Assembly: GCA_025174535.1 (NCBI GenBank) | Contig: JALBUN010000029.1 | Span: forward strand, 1 to 64,000 | Direction of reading: 5' to 3' | Origin: Cantharellus purpuraceus | Taxonomy: Eukaryota; Basidiomycota; Agaricomycetes; Cantharellales; Hydnaceae | DNA length: 64,000 bases | Shown here: positions 12,656-24,414 of the stretch, piece by piece | How positions within the stretch are numbered: position 1 is the stretch's first letter | How the letters are laid out: each line of letters begins with the position of its first letter | Made by a program: the position numbers and the translations under genes | The notes under the pieces: generated by a model | Database searches by the model: none | Told to the model about the DNA's origin: nothing | Seen by the model: the letters and a program-made list of their open reading frames with translations, nothing else

Positions 12656-13413
12656 TCACCCGGAGATCTCAGAATTACTCTTTGCATTCTTCGAGGCGAT
12701 CAACACGAAGAAGAGTTTTGCCCACGTCTTGGGGTGTCGATTATGCCAGGCATGTAGAGTCTCACGTTGAACGGCAACATCTCTGCATACATCCTTGTGA
12801 GCGAGATATCCACGAACGATTAACCACTTGGAGGAATGACGTACCCAACCTTTAAGAGACGTTCATCCCCACTCTCCAGTTCGAGGATAATTTCGCCCTC
12901 AAGGACTACTCCATAGTCGATGGATTTCGTTTGATGCATCGGGAAGAATGTACCTGGTTTCATCCATACTGTCGTACATAGCTGTGTGAGGGGGTGGGAG
13001 TGATACAAACGGTCATGATCAGATTACCCTGCGCAGGAAAATGACATACTGATCCTCCGTTGTCGATGTTAAACGTCTGGTTTCCTGTCGGATCCTTACT
13101 TGTCTCAGAGGAACAGTCTGCAGGGACCCCATCCGTGAACCAAACTGTGTGTGTCCTATTGCAGAAAATATTAGCTGGTCACGTTATTCCGCTTAACAAT
13201 ACGACAGCTACTACATGGTTGTGCCGCCGGGCAATACTCTGATTTATATCTCAGACTTACTGTCGTGTTTTTTTAATCATAGACGAAAGCTCACTGGGTG
13301 TTTCCATGGGAATCATCGTACAAGAATTGTGACTTGTTCTGGTCGTCGTTTCCGGTGACGACTCTTCTGGGTGGAGGAAGCGACGCAATGTCCGGAACTT
13401 CAGCTGATGACAT
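12656..13413 (-). CDS. Cupin-domain protein, copy A
   Basis: Small single-domain cupin of a fungal family often found near secondary-metabolism genes; its reaction is unknown. Start ATG at 13413 (MSSAEVPDIASLPPPRRVVT), stop at 12656-12658. Four exons can be read: the N-terminus, then TVWFTDGVPADCSSETSKDP, then a core with KPGTFFPMHQTKSIDYGVVLEGEI, then DVAVQRETLHAWHNRHPKTW. The first cupin motif keeps one His (PMHQTKS) and the LEGE turn. The second motif has the family's R-E-T-x-H-A-W-x-N. The same exon boundaries occur in copy B (51295-52027), which strongly supports the model. The two copies are inverted and about 38 kb apart. The DVAVQ exon follows a short intron with a weak donor (GTTAAT). 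About 190 residues, apparently intact. Confidence 0.85.
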
Positions 13414-14619
13414 GGATCACGATTCACAACGGGTGGGTGAAAGGTCTTGAGTGGCCTCCGATTTCAAAGCAGATGTAAGTACTTACTTATAGATGACCTG
13501 TAGCAGACAGGGGACAAGGCAACTCCCTTCCTTCCATGCCATATCCTATCCTATGGGTGTTGAATGATGATGCATCATGACTCATCAGTTACTGTGATTT
13601 GATCATCGGAGTACAAAATGGGATTCGTGGACTCGTTCTCACGAACTCTCTCCACGAAAGGTATCATCGATTATCGAATGTAATATTTGTGGACTCGTTC
13701 TCAACTACAGAAGAATCCCATTTTACATTGCTTGCAATATATTGCTTCTACTGCGTATTCACAATGAGCTCCTCCCCAAGACTATGCAAGGGTTTTTGAA
13801 ACTGAATACATAATAACGCAGCGACTCCCATGGACTTCCGCATGTACAAAGCATTTAGATGCCGGCGTATGCTATCATCTTTTTGCGACAATGCTGCTGT
13901 GAAAGCAAATTGTGATAATTTCCATATCTAGGCTAAGCCTATGCCTCAGATGAGTAAATGACTTGAAGACCATTGTATGTCAATACCATATATGGATGCG
14001 GGATGTGTATGGGAATTACTTTGTAAGGAGCCCAGACTCAACGGATATGGAACCTAATATTCAAACTCCAATATAACAACTGATCTTGTTGAGATTAAAG
14101 TGAGACAGTGAACTGTTGTTATGACCTCATTTATTATGCCTAGATCCCCATTGTAAGGGAAACCTAAGCAGATGCTCTACCTGGGTGATGAAGGGAGATC
14201 CAAAGTCACATAGAAGTTTATGTACAGAGGGCAGAACATACCTGACAAAGGGGTATCCAAAGAGAAAACTCTGAGGAGTACTTTGCCAGTCTGGGACTAA
14301 CTATATAGCTCAGAGAATAGAAAGTATTTGCTACCAATAATTATTGGCTCTGGAATGTGCCAAGCAGAATAATAGTCACTACACCATGGGAACTCAATAG
14401 CAAAGAATGCATCCACCCCTACCCAGAACATGCCACATCTCACCTCACATGGCTGCCATCCCACCTGAGCTGTTCTATGGCTCCTCTACCCCCGCTACTG
14501 CACACCCCCCTCCATTGTTACTAGCTGACCCAAACTCAGCACATCTTCTCCTGGCTCACCTCTCTCTTACCACCTTGGTTACCACAGCCAGCCTCCCTTC
14601 CCTTTAAAAACCTTCACTC
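13414..14619. other. Unassigned region at the left edge of the transposon island
   Basis: No gene recognised. The 16-base word GTGGACTCGTTCTCAC (second copy ending A instead of C) occurs twice, near 13626 and 13690. A block at about 13835-13905 matches, in inverted orientation, a block at about 52398-52468 downstream of cupin gene B (both contain TTGTCGCAAAAAGATGATAGC in one direction or the other). From about 14.1 kb the sequence becomes transposon-like but shows no coding motif until the Myb/SANT-like piece. Confidence 0.5.
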
Positions 14620-15037
14620 AAGCTGTGTGAAGAGTTTTCCACACATGACCTCAATCAACTGCTCAGCACAGTGATTGAAGTCAACCCATTCATGGCACCA
14701 TGGTCCATGATTGGTGAGAAGTGGAAGGAGGTAGCTAGCAAAGCTCAAGACCATGGGTACTGTCTCAACAGGGAGCTGGAAACACTCAAAAATAAGGTGA
14801 CTGCACTGCTATCATGGGTAGAGGTATGCATACACTTTATTAATCCTATTTTCAATATAACTATTAATTATACAGGGGGGAGAAGTGGTCAAGATGCTCC
14901 CATCTTAGAAGAGAGTGGGAGCACAATCTGTCAATGTTTGTCTCACTTTCAGGGAAGCTGGATGCAATCCAGCACCTGAAGATTGAGGCTAAGGAGACAA
15001 AGGAGGAGAAAAGAGAGCAGATCAAGGAGGTAAGCAC
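14620..15037 (+). pseudogene. Myb/SANT-like DNA-binding protein fragment
   Basis: The frame beginning LCEEFSTHDLNQLLSTVIEVNPFMAP, continuing EKWKEVASKAQDHGYCLNRE and LKNKVTALLSWVE, matches the three-helix Myb/SANT-like domain common in multicopy basidiomycete proteins (EVNPF...W..VA......G....R....LKNKV..LL). A GT..AG intron (about 14824-14872) follows the domain. A further exon reads KLDAIQHLKIEAKETKEEKREQIKE, a charged helix, before the sequence meets an LTR at 15042. The upstream part has an in-frame stop near 14605. Probably a decayed gene from a transposable element or from a transposon-linked gene family. Confidence 0.6.
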
Positions 15038-15041
15038 AACA

Positions 15042-15510
15042 TGTTACATCCTGTAACACCAAGTCTGACCTCTGGACTCCAACTCCACCTCCTTCTACTT
15101 CATCTCTGTCAACTCCATCTCTGACAATTCCATCTCCAACAACCTGGAACTCCATTTATTGTGTTCTTGATAAGTAGTCTCCTTGATATGGGTTACAATA
15201 ACTGTCACCTTTTATATTGATTAGTATTAGTTTGGACTTAAGTCCAAACTCTGATCTCCTTTCCATGTTGTATTCCATATCCATCTTATTGTTCTCCTAC
15301 TTTAGTTTTTTATTCAATTCTTCAGATACTTATATGGGCTATTCTCTGTATGTGACAGCAGTTCATATATCAACTAAGTTTGACCACCATGACCTTCTTG
15401 GTTGCTAGCTTCTTGACAAGTATCTTCTTGACAATTCAAACTCTGAATCCCTGATCCAACCCTGTACCTCCAAACTCCAAAATATTGGACTGACAATCTG
15501 AAGGGTGTGT
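15042..15510 (+). repeat. LTR type B, 3'-truncated copy
   Basis: Begins TGTTACATCCTGTAACACC and is homologous, in the opposite orientation, to the complete solo LTR at 40369-40975. Shared blocks include AAGTCTGA, GGACTTAAGTCCAAAC, CCATGTTGTATTCCATATCC, CTTGGTTGCTAGCTTCTTGACAAG and ATTGGACTGAC. Similarity is lost after about 15505, so the far end is missing. Confidence 0.7.
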
Positions 15511-15525
15511 TAAGGCTTGGGAAAT

Positions 15526-16240
15526 TGTAAGTACCCTAGGTACTTACATAGAGTATCATAGTTATACTTAATGTATATACAGTATTCCCTTAAGGAATGC
15601 TGCTCTCTTGATAGTTATATATGTTGTAAAACATGTGCATGGTCCATAATATCCCCATCAACATTTACTCTCAATTGTCATCACACCTGTTGACTATCAC
15701 CTCAAGCTCCATATCACAAATAATACTGGATCTTGTTAATATTGATCAACACATGCATTATCAAAGTCACACCTCATATTCTAATCATCATGCTCTCTCT
15801 GATCTCAGTCTTGAGGAATGATCATGTTATCATCATACACACAAACATCTGCCCATACAATGAACCCCTGCATACATTCAGGAGTTATGGACCCATACAC
15901 CAAGTTTTATTTTTCTCATTACTATAGATTACTTGTAAATTCAAATCCAATCACATCTCTTTTTTGTACCTCTCCATTCACTAATATTTCACACATGGTC
16001 AATTTCTCTCCTAACTATAAACATGTGATCATAACAAATCATGTATGTTCTGGATATCATGTTCACTTTTATTTACATAAATACACCTGCACAGACATGT
16101 AGTTCTCCAGTCAATTCTGAATTGTATTAATCTCACTGACTCACTGCTTTTATCTCTTGAAGATTCCAATTGCATATTGGAATACTATGCTATTGTTCTA
16201 CTGACTGCTATTTGTCTACTTAATCTCACAACAGATTAAG
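15526..16240 (+). repeat. Probable 5' LTR and leader of copia element 1 (LTR type G)
   Basis: The segment starts TGTAAGTACCCTAGGTACTTAC. The same start and following 110 bases recur at 18437 (TGTAAGTACCCAGGGTACTTAC, then AGCATTCCATTAAGGAATGCTG), showing a repeated terminal sequence. It lies just upstream of the copia gag start at 16258. The right end is uncertain; CACAACA near 16229-16235 is a possible CA end. AT-rich, with several TATA-like stretches. Confidence 0.55.
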
Positions 16241-16257
16241 AGTCTCATTGATCTACC

Positions 16258-18436
16258 ATGACTCAAGTTGCACTCACTACTTCTCACCCAAAACATGATG
16301 TTCACAAATTTTGAGATCTCAAACCCAAATTGGGACAAGACAACTGGATTTCCTGGAAAAGGGAACTTTTAGCCATGGTGAGAGATTGCAGCTTATATGC
16401 TACTATTCTCAGCACTGATGTTTTACCCTTACTCACAGACCAATTGGTTACTATAACCAATAACATTCCACATATTGGCACTACACCATTATCACAACTC
16501 ATTGATGAATGGAATGATCATAACAATGTTGCATATAACCAGATTTTGTTCTGCATCTCACCCAAACTCCAGAGTGCAATTGATGATACTGACATCACCA
16601 GAGATGCATGGGTCATCCTCATCAGTAAATTCAAATCTACTGACCCAAGCAAGATCAGCATTATTAGAATGAAATACAAGAATTACCATATGATTGAAGG
16701 CCAGTCTGTCATCACATATATCACAATCATGAAGGAATATGGGAATCAGTTGAAATGGATGGGTGAAACAATACCTGATTCCACATATGTGGCCACTTTA
16801 CTCAGGAATGTACCTGAATCCTGGTGTCCAATTGCACAAATGATCCAGATGATCACACATAAGCCAGAGGAGATTGAAGAATGTCTTGAGGCTCATGAAG
16901 CAGACCTCAGTGCCCTGGGAATATCTGTCCAAGCTGGCACTGCATTCACTGTACGGTCTAGGCCTATCTGACCTCTACAACTGAAGATATTGACACAAAA
17001 TCCCTACATTCCACTACCCAACAATAGCTATTATAACAACATACCTAGATCCAATCAATATAACATGTTATGATGCAACCACTGTGGCAAATTGGGACAT
17101 ATGGCTTCTTGATGCTATGCATAGGGTGGTGGACTCAAAGGACAGATGCCTTGGAAACAGAACCAAGGATTTCATGCCCAAACTCCTCAGTTTCTTATAC
17201 AAAGACCTATACAGACTATAAATCAACTACAACATAACATTCAGACAGATAAACCTATGACCAATACACCAGCTCACCTTGCAGGACAAATGAAGGTCAT
17301 TATAATGATTGCCTTGATCACCAAACTATCTGTCATACCAACCCAAGTGTCCATCTCAGCTCCATCATCAATCCATAACAATACACACACATGGCTGGTG
17401 GATTCTGCTGCATCTGGTCTTTTATCTGGAAACTTACCATTGTTTTCCAACATGAACAACATCCCACCTGTCATGATACAAACCGTCAGCAGGGAGTCAT
17501 TCACTGCCAATCAAAGTGGGTCTATATGTATAAAGCTCATATCTGACCCCTCATTTGAATTGCCTGATCTTCACATCATGCTCACCAATGTCATATATGC
17601 ACCCAAACTACATGCCAATTTACTCTCAGTTGGATGAATGACAAATGCCAATGTCAATGTGTTATTCAGTAAATATCAATTGGCATTTTCACTTAATGGA
17701 CAGATCCTGGCACAAGGACTGAACATCAACAATCTGTTCACTTACACTGGATATTCCACTCTAGAAGCAATGAAGAGGCTTTATACAGCAGATGGATTCA
17801 CTCCAAATGTCCATTATAGTCCCATCATGCAGTGTAATAACTGTCCATTATGGGAACAGACCTGAACTCCATTTCAGAAATCTGAAACCCTACCATCTAA
17901 TATTGGCGACATCATTGTATCTGATATATGCAGACCATTCAAGTTATCCATTGGTGGCTACAAATATTTTATCATCTGAATTGATCTAGCAACATGTATG
18001 GCTAGCATCAAATTTCTCAAGGACAAAGAATCCAAGACAGTCATGGAATCATTCAAGAGATACATGGCATGGTTGTTGCATCAGAAGAAGGCTGATGTTA
18101 AGAAGATCAGGATGGATAATGGAGGAGAATATATGGGGAAGGATTTCAAAGAGATGTGCTGTAAGCTTGGTATTCATGAGATGACCTCACCATACACTCC
18201 AGAACACAATGGGATTGCCGAACATTACAATAGGATGTTACAGGAAGGAGCATTGACCTTATGACATGAGGCTGATCTTCCTAACAAATTCTGGGTATCT
18301 ATGATTCATACCATTAATTTTATCAGGAATTGTGTCTTATAACACTATCTTGGAATATCCCCTTATGAAGCTTTCTGGAAGAAGAAACTGAGCATTGATT
18401 GGTTATGCACATATGGGTGCAAATGCTGGGCCCTCA
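16258..18436 (+). pseudogene. Ty1/copia element 1: gag, protease and integrase, decayed
   Basis: A single reading frame interrupted by stop codons, mostly TGA. Gag (16330-16971) has DNWISWKRELLAMVRDC and a UBN2-type capsid. A CCHC zinc knuckle (CNHCGKLGHMAS, then Cys after a stop) sits at about 17070. The protease active site reads WLVDSAASG (near 17395). The integrase shows MDNGGEY and HNGIAEHYNRMLQEGAL (18110-18260). The order gag-PR-IN without RT in between is the copia arrangement. RT and RNase H are missing because another type-G LTR interrupts the frame at 18437. Stops at 16312, 17071, 17116, 17635, 17863 and 18262 would mostly be explained by CGA to TGA changes. Confidence 0.85.
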
Positions 18437-18595
18437 TTGTAAGTACCCAGGGTACTTACTTACTATAGTATGTAGTTATATAGTCATAATTAATATATGC
18501 AGCATTCCATTAAGGAATGCTGTCTTCTTGGTAGATATATGTGCCCATAGGGTGCATATGTAGTAGATGGAACTTAGTTAACTACCACACTGTAC
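18437..18595 (+). repeat. Fragment of LTR type G
   Basis: TGTAAGTACCCAGGGTACTTAC and the following bases repeat the sequence at 15526. It interrupts the copia integrase frame on its left and is itself cut on its right by a type-A LTR at 18596. Only the first 159 bases are present. Confidence 0.65.
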
Positions 18596-19123
18596 TGTTA
18601 TGCACTAGGTCTGATTGGAGGTTGGAGATTGGGTTGGAGGTTGGGTCAGAGTCGGAGAGGGAATTGGGGTACATCGTGGGGGTTGGAATGGACTTGGCTT
18701 CAGCTTATGTGCTGCGACCTCACTAATACTGGTGTCCAAGATTTTGGAGATGGAGTATGACTTAGATAGTTAGGATCAGACTTAGGAACTAGGTGTGATT
18801 CAATATTTGAACTGGGGATGAAGTCCCCAGTTGGGCAACTTAAATACATATTTGAAATCTAATAATAATTACTCCGGTGATGGGTCTCCAAGGCTGACAG
18901 CCTTACATGAGTATGTCTGAGTCCTATGGGGATGGATGTCCAGGTTCCTATGGTGATGCTGATGCATCAATCAGAACTGGACACGGATGGGTGAGAATCG
19001 GTGGTGACAATTGGACAGATAAATGGAGACGTGATGGTTTCCAAATGGAGTATAGATTTCATATGTGCGGGGATCTGAGTGGATTGGATGGGGATCTGGG
19101 CATTAATGAATATAGTCATAACA
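18596..19123 (+). repeat. LTR type A bounding family-I element X
   Basis: 528-bp LTR, from TGTTATGCACTAGGTC to ATATAGTCATAACA, with inverted ends TGTTA/TAACA. Nine copies of this LTR occur in the window. The orientation given is that of TGTTATGCAC reading right; because gag-pol of this family runs the other way, this is the 3' LTR in the gag-pol sense. It is followed by the antisense extra gene. Confidence 0.9.
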
Positions 19124-19225
19124 GTATCTCTCCATTTGGGGCTGAGCCCCTGAGGCCTCATGTCCATGGATTGAATAGGTGAGATGGTTGGGTGCAGTTG
19201 GAGTTATACTGGGGGTCTGGAGACA

Positions 19226-19234
19226 TATAAAAGG
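19226..19234 (+). promoter_or_regulatory. TATA box of antisense extra gene, family I copy 1
   Basis: TATAAAAGG followed by AGGGGC, 28 bases upstream of the second of two nearby ATGs. The same box sits at the same place in the three other copies (29781-29789 minus, 54409-54417, 57229-57237). Confidence 0.6.
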
Positions 19235-19261
19235 AGGGGCATGATTGAGGTCTTATCCTCA

Positions 19262-20744
19262 ATGATGTCAAACCCTTTGGCAAACATGAGTGTGGCCAAG
19301 CTTGAGCAGTTGCTCCTGGCCCGGAGCGGAGATGGAGGGAGGAGGAGGAGGAGGAGGTGGTGGTGGTGGAATGGAGATGGAAGGAGGAGGAAGAGTGGAG
19401 ATGGAAGGAGGAGGAAGAGTGGAGATGGAAGGAGGAGGAGGAGGAGGAGTGGAGACGGAAGGAGGAGGAGGAGGAGCGGAGATGGAAGGAGGAGGCAGAG
19501 ATGGAACAGAGAAGGAGGAAGAAGTGAAAGCCAAGCAAGCCCGCAGGGTCAAGGAACTTGCGGCTGCGATGGAGGCCATGAGACTGAAGGAAGTGGAAGA
19601 GCAGGTGCACTTGCCGTTACATCTGCGGTCATGGCCATTATTTGCGGTGGGTGCAGCTGAGGAAGATGATGTGGCAGAGGTGGAGAGGGTGGAGGTGGAG
19701 GTGGATCCTGATGCCAATATGGAGCTTGATGCAAATGCAGAGCCCGAGGTGGGTGTGGATGTTGGGATGGATATGGAGCCGGATCTGACCTTGAATTGCT
19801 ACAAGGAGATGGCTTGGGTAGCCACGGTCGAAGCTCACAAAAGGGCAGAGCTCTATGCTGCTACCACCAAGAGGAACCTTGAGGTCATGGTTTTTTCATT
19901 GAAGGCACACCTGAGTGCTGATATGGACCAGAGGGTCATATGGTGCAAGGCAGAGAATCATGTGTTGGCGACTTGTAAGAAGGAGCTGTGTGTCGCTAGG
20001 TCAGCGATCCAGCTTTGCAAGCATGAGATGGAGAAGGTGGTGGCAGAACAGCAGGACAAGGAGGAGGAGAGGGAGCACTTGGAGGCCACATCGAGAAGGG
20101 GCAGACCACCCAAGGCTCTGGCTCTGACAGAGCCATTCGGCGGGCCCAGTGTAATTTGTGACTTGTATCGTGATGCGGGTGTGGAGTGTGTGTGGCCTAC
20201 TGGCCCAACTCGCCACCTTCGGTCCTGTGATCGTTGTCAGGGTCAGAAAGGAGGGTGTAGGATCAATGGAAAGTTTGATCCCCAAAGTCAGAGCATCAAG
20301 CCCTGACTAGTGGTACAAGGAGGGGTGGAGAAAGAATCAGAAGGTCATCCAACCAAAAGGTGGCAGATGGAGATGGGCGCTGTGGCAGCTGGGGGTAGCA
20401 GTGTCAGATCAGAAGGAGCAACGACCGGCACAGGTACAGGATGTGTTTCTGTGCCCAACAGTACCATGGGCCAGCTTATCCAGCTGGTTAACCTGCAGTT
20501 GGAGCACCTCTGGCGGATGGAGGGGTTGTTAGTGGACTTGGTGAAGATGATGAAATGGAAGGAGGTTCTTGAGGGTCGGCAGACTGCTGAGTTGCGTCAG
20601 CTGCGGAAGTTCATGGCCCCCTTGGACGAGGATTCAGATATGGGGGATGAGAAAGATTGGGTGTTGGATGTAGAGAGTGATGATGAGTTGGAGACGGAGC
20701 CTGAGGTAGACAAGGGGAGGGGAAAAAGGAAACGCAATGTATAA
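19262..20744 (+). pseudogene. Antisense extra gene of Ty3 family I, copy 1 (coiled coil, Zn2Cys6), broken
   Basis: Starts MMSNPLANMSVAKLEQLLLA, then enters a GGAGGA-rich repeat where indels change the frame. The proper frame resumes as ARRVKELAAAMEAMRLKEVEEQ. An acidic segment, a helical segment (SYKEMAWVATVEAHKRAELY) and SRRGRPPKAL (AT-hook-like) follow. The cysteine cluster is C-x2-Y-x6-C ... SCDRCQGQKGGC, so the second Cys of the Zn2Cys6 pattern is replaced by Tyr. A TGA after SQSIKP (20304-20306) breaks the frame, and the acidic tail (DVESDDELETEPEVDKGRGKRKR) ends at 20744. It faces the chromodomain end of pol, which is on the minus strand. See the intact-cluster copy at 54448-56091. Confidence 0.75.
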
Positions 20745-20904
20745 CTTAAAAAATGAAAATGAAAATGATTGTAATATTTTGGAGTGGAGAAAATGGGGCA
20801 GAGTGAGGTTCCTTTGGAGTTTGGGGTAGACTTGTAATTTCCTTTGTGACTTTGTAATGAATGATTATGTGAAATAATATAATTAGCATCAGTAATGGAA
20901 CTTA

Positions 20905-21183
20905 AGGATTCATAAGAGGGCCAGGTTTGTCTGGATAAGCGGAGTGAAAATCGGAGATGGATTCGGATGCATGATCGAGTTTGGACGTGGAGATCCATGA
21001 GGACTCTTCATTGGTGCCTTCGTATCCAGTCCATTTGACTAGGTACTGGAGCTTGCACTTGTATTGACGATTGATCTTTGAGTCCAGGATCTCAGATATC
21101 TCATATTTGTTATCTCCTTCAATGATGATCGGAGGAGGTGAGGTTGCATGTGACCGGATATCTCGTTTGTAGTAGCAGGTTCA
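20905..21183 (-). pseudogene. Integrase C-terminal chromodomain of family-I element X
   Basis: On the minus strand the frame reads YEISEILDSKINRQYKCKLQ, YLVKWTGYEGTNEESSWIST and SDFHSAYPDKPGPL. This is the chromodomain found at the end of Ty3/gypsy chromovirus integrases. The upstream part of pol is missing: at 21184 the sequence changes to a truncated LTR of another element in the same family. Confidence 0.88.
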
Positions 21184-21352
21184 TCCTAACTATCTAAGTC
21201 GCACTCCATCTCCAAAATCTCAGACACCGGTATTAGTGAGGGCACAGCACATAAACTGAAGCCAAGTCCGTTTCTGACCCCCATGACGCCCCCCAATCCC
21301 TGCTCTGACTCTGACCCAATCTCTGACCCCCAATCGTACCTAGTGCATAACA
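21184..21352 (-). repeat. LTR type A, truncated, at the 5' side of family-I element Y
   Basis: Reverse-oriented type-A LTR from GTGCATAACA (end at 21352) back to CCTAACTATCTAAGTCG, where it is cut at the junction with element X's chromodomain. It directly precedes the leader and gag of element Y, so it is the remaining part of Y's 5' LTR. Confidence 0.82.
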
Positions 21353-21429
21353 GTATATTTGAACTGCCGTACTTGCTCCTACCAATGCCACAATCCACCA
21401 CCAATTCTGAATGCACATGAACCGTCAAG

Positions 21430-22496
21430 GTGCCTGCTCCTAGCATCGACACCATCCCCGAGGTCATTGAAGAACCAACAGACCACATAGAGGCTGTCAA
21501 TGAAGAGGATGATACTCCACGGCGCAAGCCATCTCCCTGCTCACCAGCAGCATCTGTACCCCACAAGCTTCTAAGTCCTGGACCAAGGTCCAGGAACCCA
21601 ACCCATTCAATGGCTCTGATCCGCACAAGTTCCAACCATTCTTGGTGCAATGCCGTTGAATTTCCATGACCGCCCCGGTGCATCCACATCCAATCAGATG
21701 AAGGTCACCTTTGCCATGTCCTATCTCAAGGGCACCGCACTGGACTACTTCGAGCCAGCGCTCATGGACAACTCCAATGACCCAATATGGTCAGAAGACT
21801 ACTCTGACTTCATCTCTGAACTTCAGACCAATTTCAGTCCTTACAACCCTGAGGCCAACGCCAAGAATGAACTTGATTGACTTCAGATGAAGGAAAATCA
21901 CAAGATCGCAAAATACATTGTGTTTCCAGCAGCTAGCTCTGAAAGTCCAATGGGGTGATGCTACACTCTGATGCCAATTTTACATTGGCCTTCCATCCTG
22001 CATCAAGGATGAGATATCACATGTTGGTAAGCCGGATACTTTGGTTAACCTTTGCAAGCTCACCCAATCCATCGACGCCTGTTATTGGGAATGTCAATCT
22101 GAGGTCTCCCACAAAAATTTGGCTGACAACAAATTGGACAAATCATCAGACAAGACCCCAAAGTCCAACAAGGGGTCCGATAAGAAGACTACTACCAACT
22201 CCGCCCAGAAGTCAAACACTGGTAACTCTGCCACTTCTGGTTCCAGTCAGAACAACTCCAGCACAGCTTGCAAGAGCACTCCAGACCTCTCCACCAAGCT
22301 TAGGAAGGATGGCAAACTTACCCAGCAGGAATGCCAGCACCACATGGACAACAACCTCTGTCTGTTCTGCAGAAAACCTGGCCACCAAGCCAAGGATTGC
22401 AACAAGGCAACCTCATTGGCAGCAAAGGCAAAGGGCTGTGCCACCAATGCCATGATGGACAAGTCTGACGCCAAGGCAACGGACCCAAAAAAATAA
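21430..22496 (+). pseudogene. Ty3 family I element Y: gag with zinc knuckle, broken
   Basis: Homologous to the minus-strand gag at 62366-63421. Recognisable segments are VPAPSIDTIPEVIEEPTDHIEAV (the copy at 63.4 kb starts MPAPSIDTIPEVVEE), TFAMSYLKGTALDYFEPALM (capsid), SELQTNFSPYNPEANAKNEL, and after frame changes GKLTQQECQHHMDNNLCLFC with RKPGHQAKDC, a CCHC knuckle near 22365. A TGA (ELD*LQMKEN) and several indels kill it. Comparison with the sister copy shows TG in one and CA in the other where an ancestral CG is expected. Confidence 0.85.
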
Positions 22497-22560
22497 TAAG
22501 CAGTCCTCTAGCCTCCATATGGGCTGAGGGCTGCATTGGTACTCCCCGTACGACAAACAA

Positions 22561-24414
22561 GGTCTGCCTGAATGTATCCACTCTTTTCCACTCTGACTCC
22601 CCCACCCTCCTCATCTACTCCGACTCCATTCCCAATACCGCTATCCAAGCATTAATTGACTCCGGTTCTACTCACTGTTTCCTTGATTCCTCTTTTTCCA
22701 ATTCACATAAACTCCATACATACACCATAACTCCAATATTGCTCCAATTATTTGATGGCACTACTAATGCTGTTATTTCACAAGCTATAGATCTGTCTAT
22801 CTGTTTTTCTGTTGGAGAAATCCAGAACCTTACATTCTATGTTACTCCACTTGGCTCCAGCTGTTCTGTGGTTCTCAGACATAATTGGCCCACCTGCTAC
22901 AATCTGTTGATTGACTGGGCATTGGGCCATATCACATTCCATTCTCCAGTGCAGGCTGTGTCATCCCTGATGTTGTTATGACTATTCATTAACACCCAGA
23001 TCCCCGTCTGATCCACTCAGATCCCCATGCATATGAAATCTATACTCCATTTGGGAACTGTCATGTCTCCATTTATCTGTCCGATTGTCACTGCCAAATC
23101 TCACCCATCTGTCTCTGGTTCCGATTGATGCATCAGCATCACCATAGGAACCTGGACATCCATCCCTGTCTGACTCAGACATACTCATGTAAGGCTGTCA
23201 GCCTTGGAGACCCATCACCGGAGTAATTATTATTAGATTTCAAATATGTATTTAAGTTGCCCAACTGGGGACCTCATTCCCAGTTTGAATATTGAATCAC
23301 GCCTAGTTCCTAAGTCTGATCCTAATTCTCTAAGTCGTACTCCATCTCCAAAATCTCAGACACCAGTATTAGTGAGGGTGCAGCACATAAGCTGAAGCCA
23401 AGTCCATTCCAACCCCCATGATGTACCCTGACTCCCTCTCCAACTCCAACCCAACCTCCAACCCAACTTCCGACCCAATCTCTGACCCCAATTGGACCTA
23501 GTGCATAACAGATGTCACCAGCAACTTTAGGTGTGAAATTATCTTCTGCCTCCACTGACTCTGCTCTGATAGATACTCTATCTCCCCCTCTGTCTATATT
23601 GATGGTGGATGCTATGGTCTTTGCCAGACTAAGCAAATTGGATGGCTCACAAACATTCCAGGTTCACCTCTCCAATCCAATGCTCCTCACCACCCATTCT
23701 ACTCGATCAACTCCACTGGACCTATCTATGGCTCCTAAGGAGTATCACAAGTTCACTGATGTGTTCAGCAAGTCTAAAGCTGACTCCCTAGTAGAACACT
23801 GACCATACGATCTCAAGATTGAGTTGGATGACAACTCCACCCCTCCGCTTGGCCCTATCTACTCGCTATCCCAAAAAGAGCTACTGGCTCTCCAGATATT
23901 CATAGACAAGAACTTGGCCATGGGCTTCATCTGCCCATTCTTATCCCCCCATGGAGCTCCGGTCCTATTTGTCCGCAAAAAGGACGGATCACTCCGTTTA
24001 TGCGTCAACTTCTGTGGACTCAAGATCACTAAGAAAGACCAATACCCAATACCCCACACCGCAGACCTACTCGAGAGCCCATGAAAGGCTAAGATCTATT
24101 CCAAAATAGATCTCTGACATGCCTACCATCTAGTCCACATTCAAGGTGATGAGTGGAAAATGACTTTCCACACTCGATATGAATCTTTTGAATGGTGTGT
24201 CATGCCCTTTTGACTAACCAATGCTCTGGCCACCTTCCAGTGGTTCATGAATGATACCTTCACCAACCTCCTTGATGTTACTGTCCTTGTTTACTTAGAC
24301 AACATTTTGGTATATTTGGATAATGAAGATGAACATTGGACACATGTCTGAGAAGTACTCCAATGTCTCTGAAAACATGGCCTCTTTGCCTGCACTGACA
24401 AATGCGAATCTAAC
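22561..24414 (+). pseudogene. Ty3 family I element Y: protease and reverse transcriptase, interrupted
   Basis: The protease reads [19 protein letters not shown] (active-site DSG near 22660) and [20 protein letters not shown]. The frame is then split by a solo LTR (22974-23510) and resumes as SPATLGVKLSSAS. The RT region shows [60 protein letters not shown] and [13 protein letters not shown] (the YLDD box changed to YLDN, near 24295). At 24415 a type-D LTR cuts the gene. Multiple TGA stops are present. Confidence 0.87.
22974..23510 (-). mobile_element. Solo LTR type A inside element Y, 5-bp target duplication GATGT
   Basis: A complete LTR of 537 bp with ends TGTTATGAC (22974) and GCATAACA (23510). 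GATGT at 22969-22973 is repeated at 23511-23515. Removing LTR and one GATGT rejoins the protease-linker frame as in the sister copy at 61.8 kb. This fixes the exact LTR ends of family I. Confidence 0.93.

Noticed and set aside
16258..18436. Use of TGA as a sense codon, suggested by many in-frame TGAs in copia and Ty3 genes
   Set aside because: Host genes in the window use TGA as a normal stop and have none in frame; sister transposon copies have CGA or CGG at the same places, so mutation explains it.
18907..19182. Recurrent open frame beginning MSMSE(S)YGDGCPGSYGDADAS in several places
   Set aside because: It lies entirely within LTR A. Its conservation follows from the repeat, and it has no start context or length conservation between copies.
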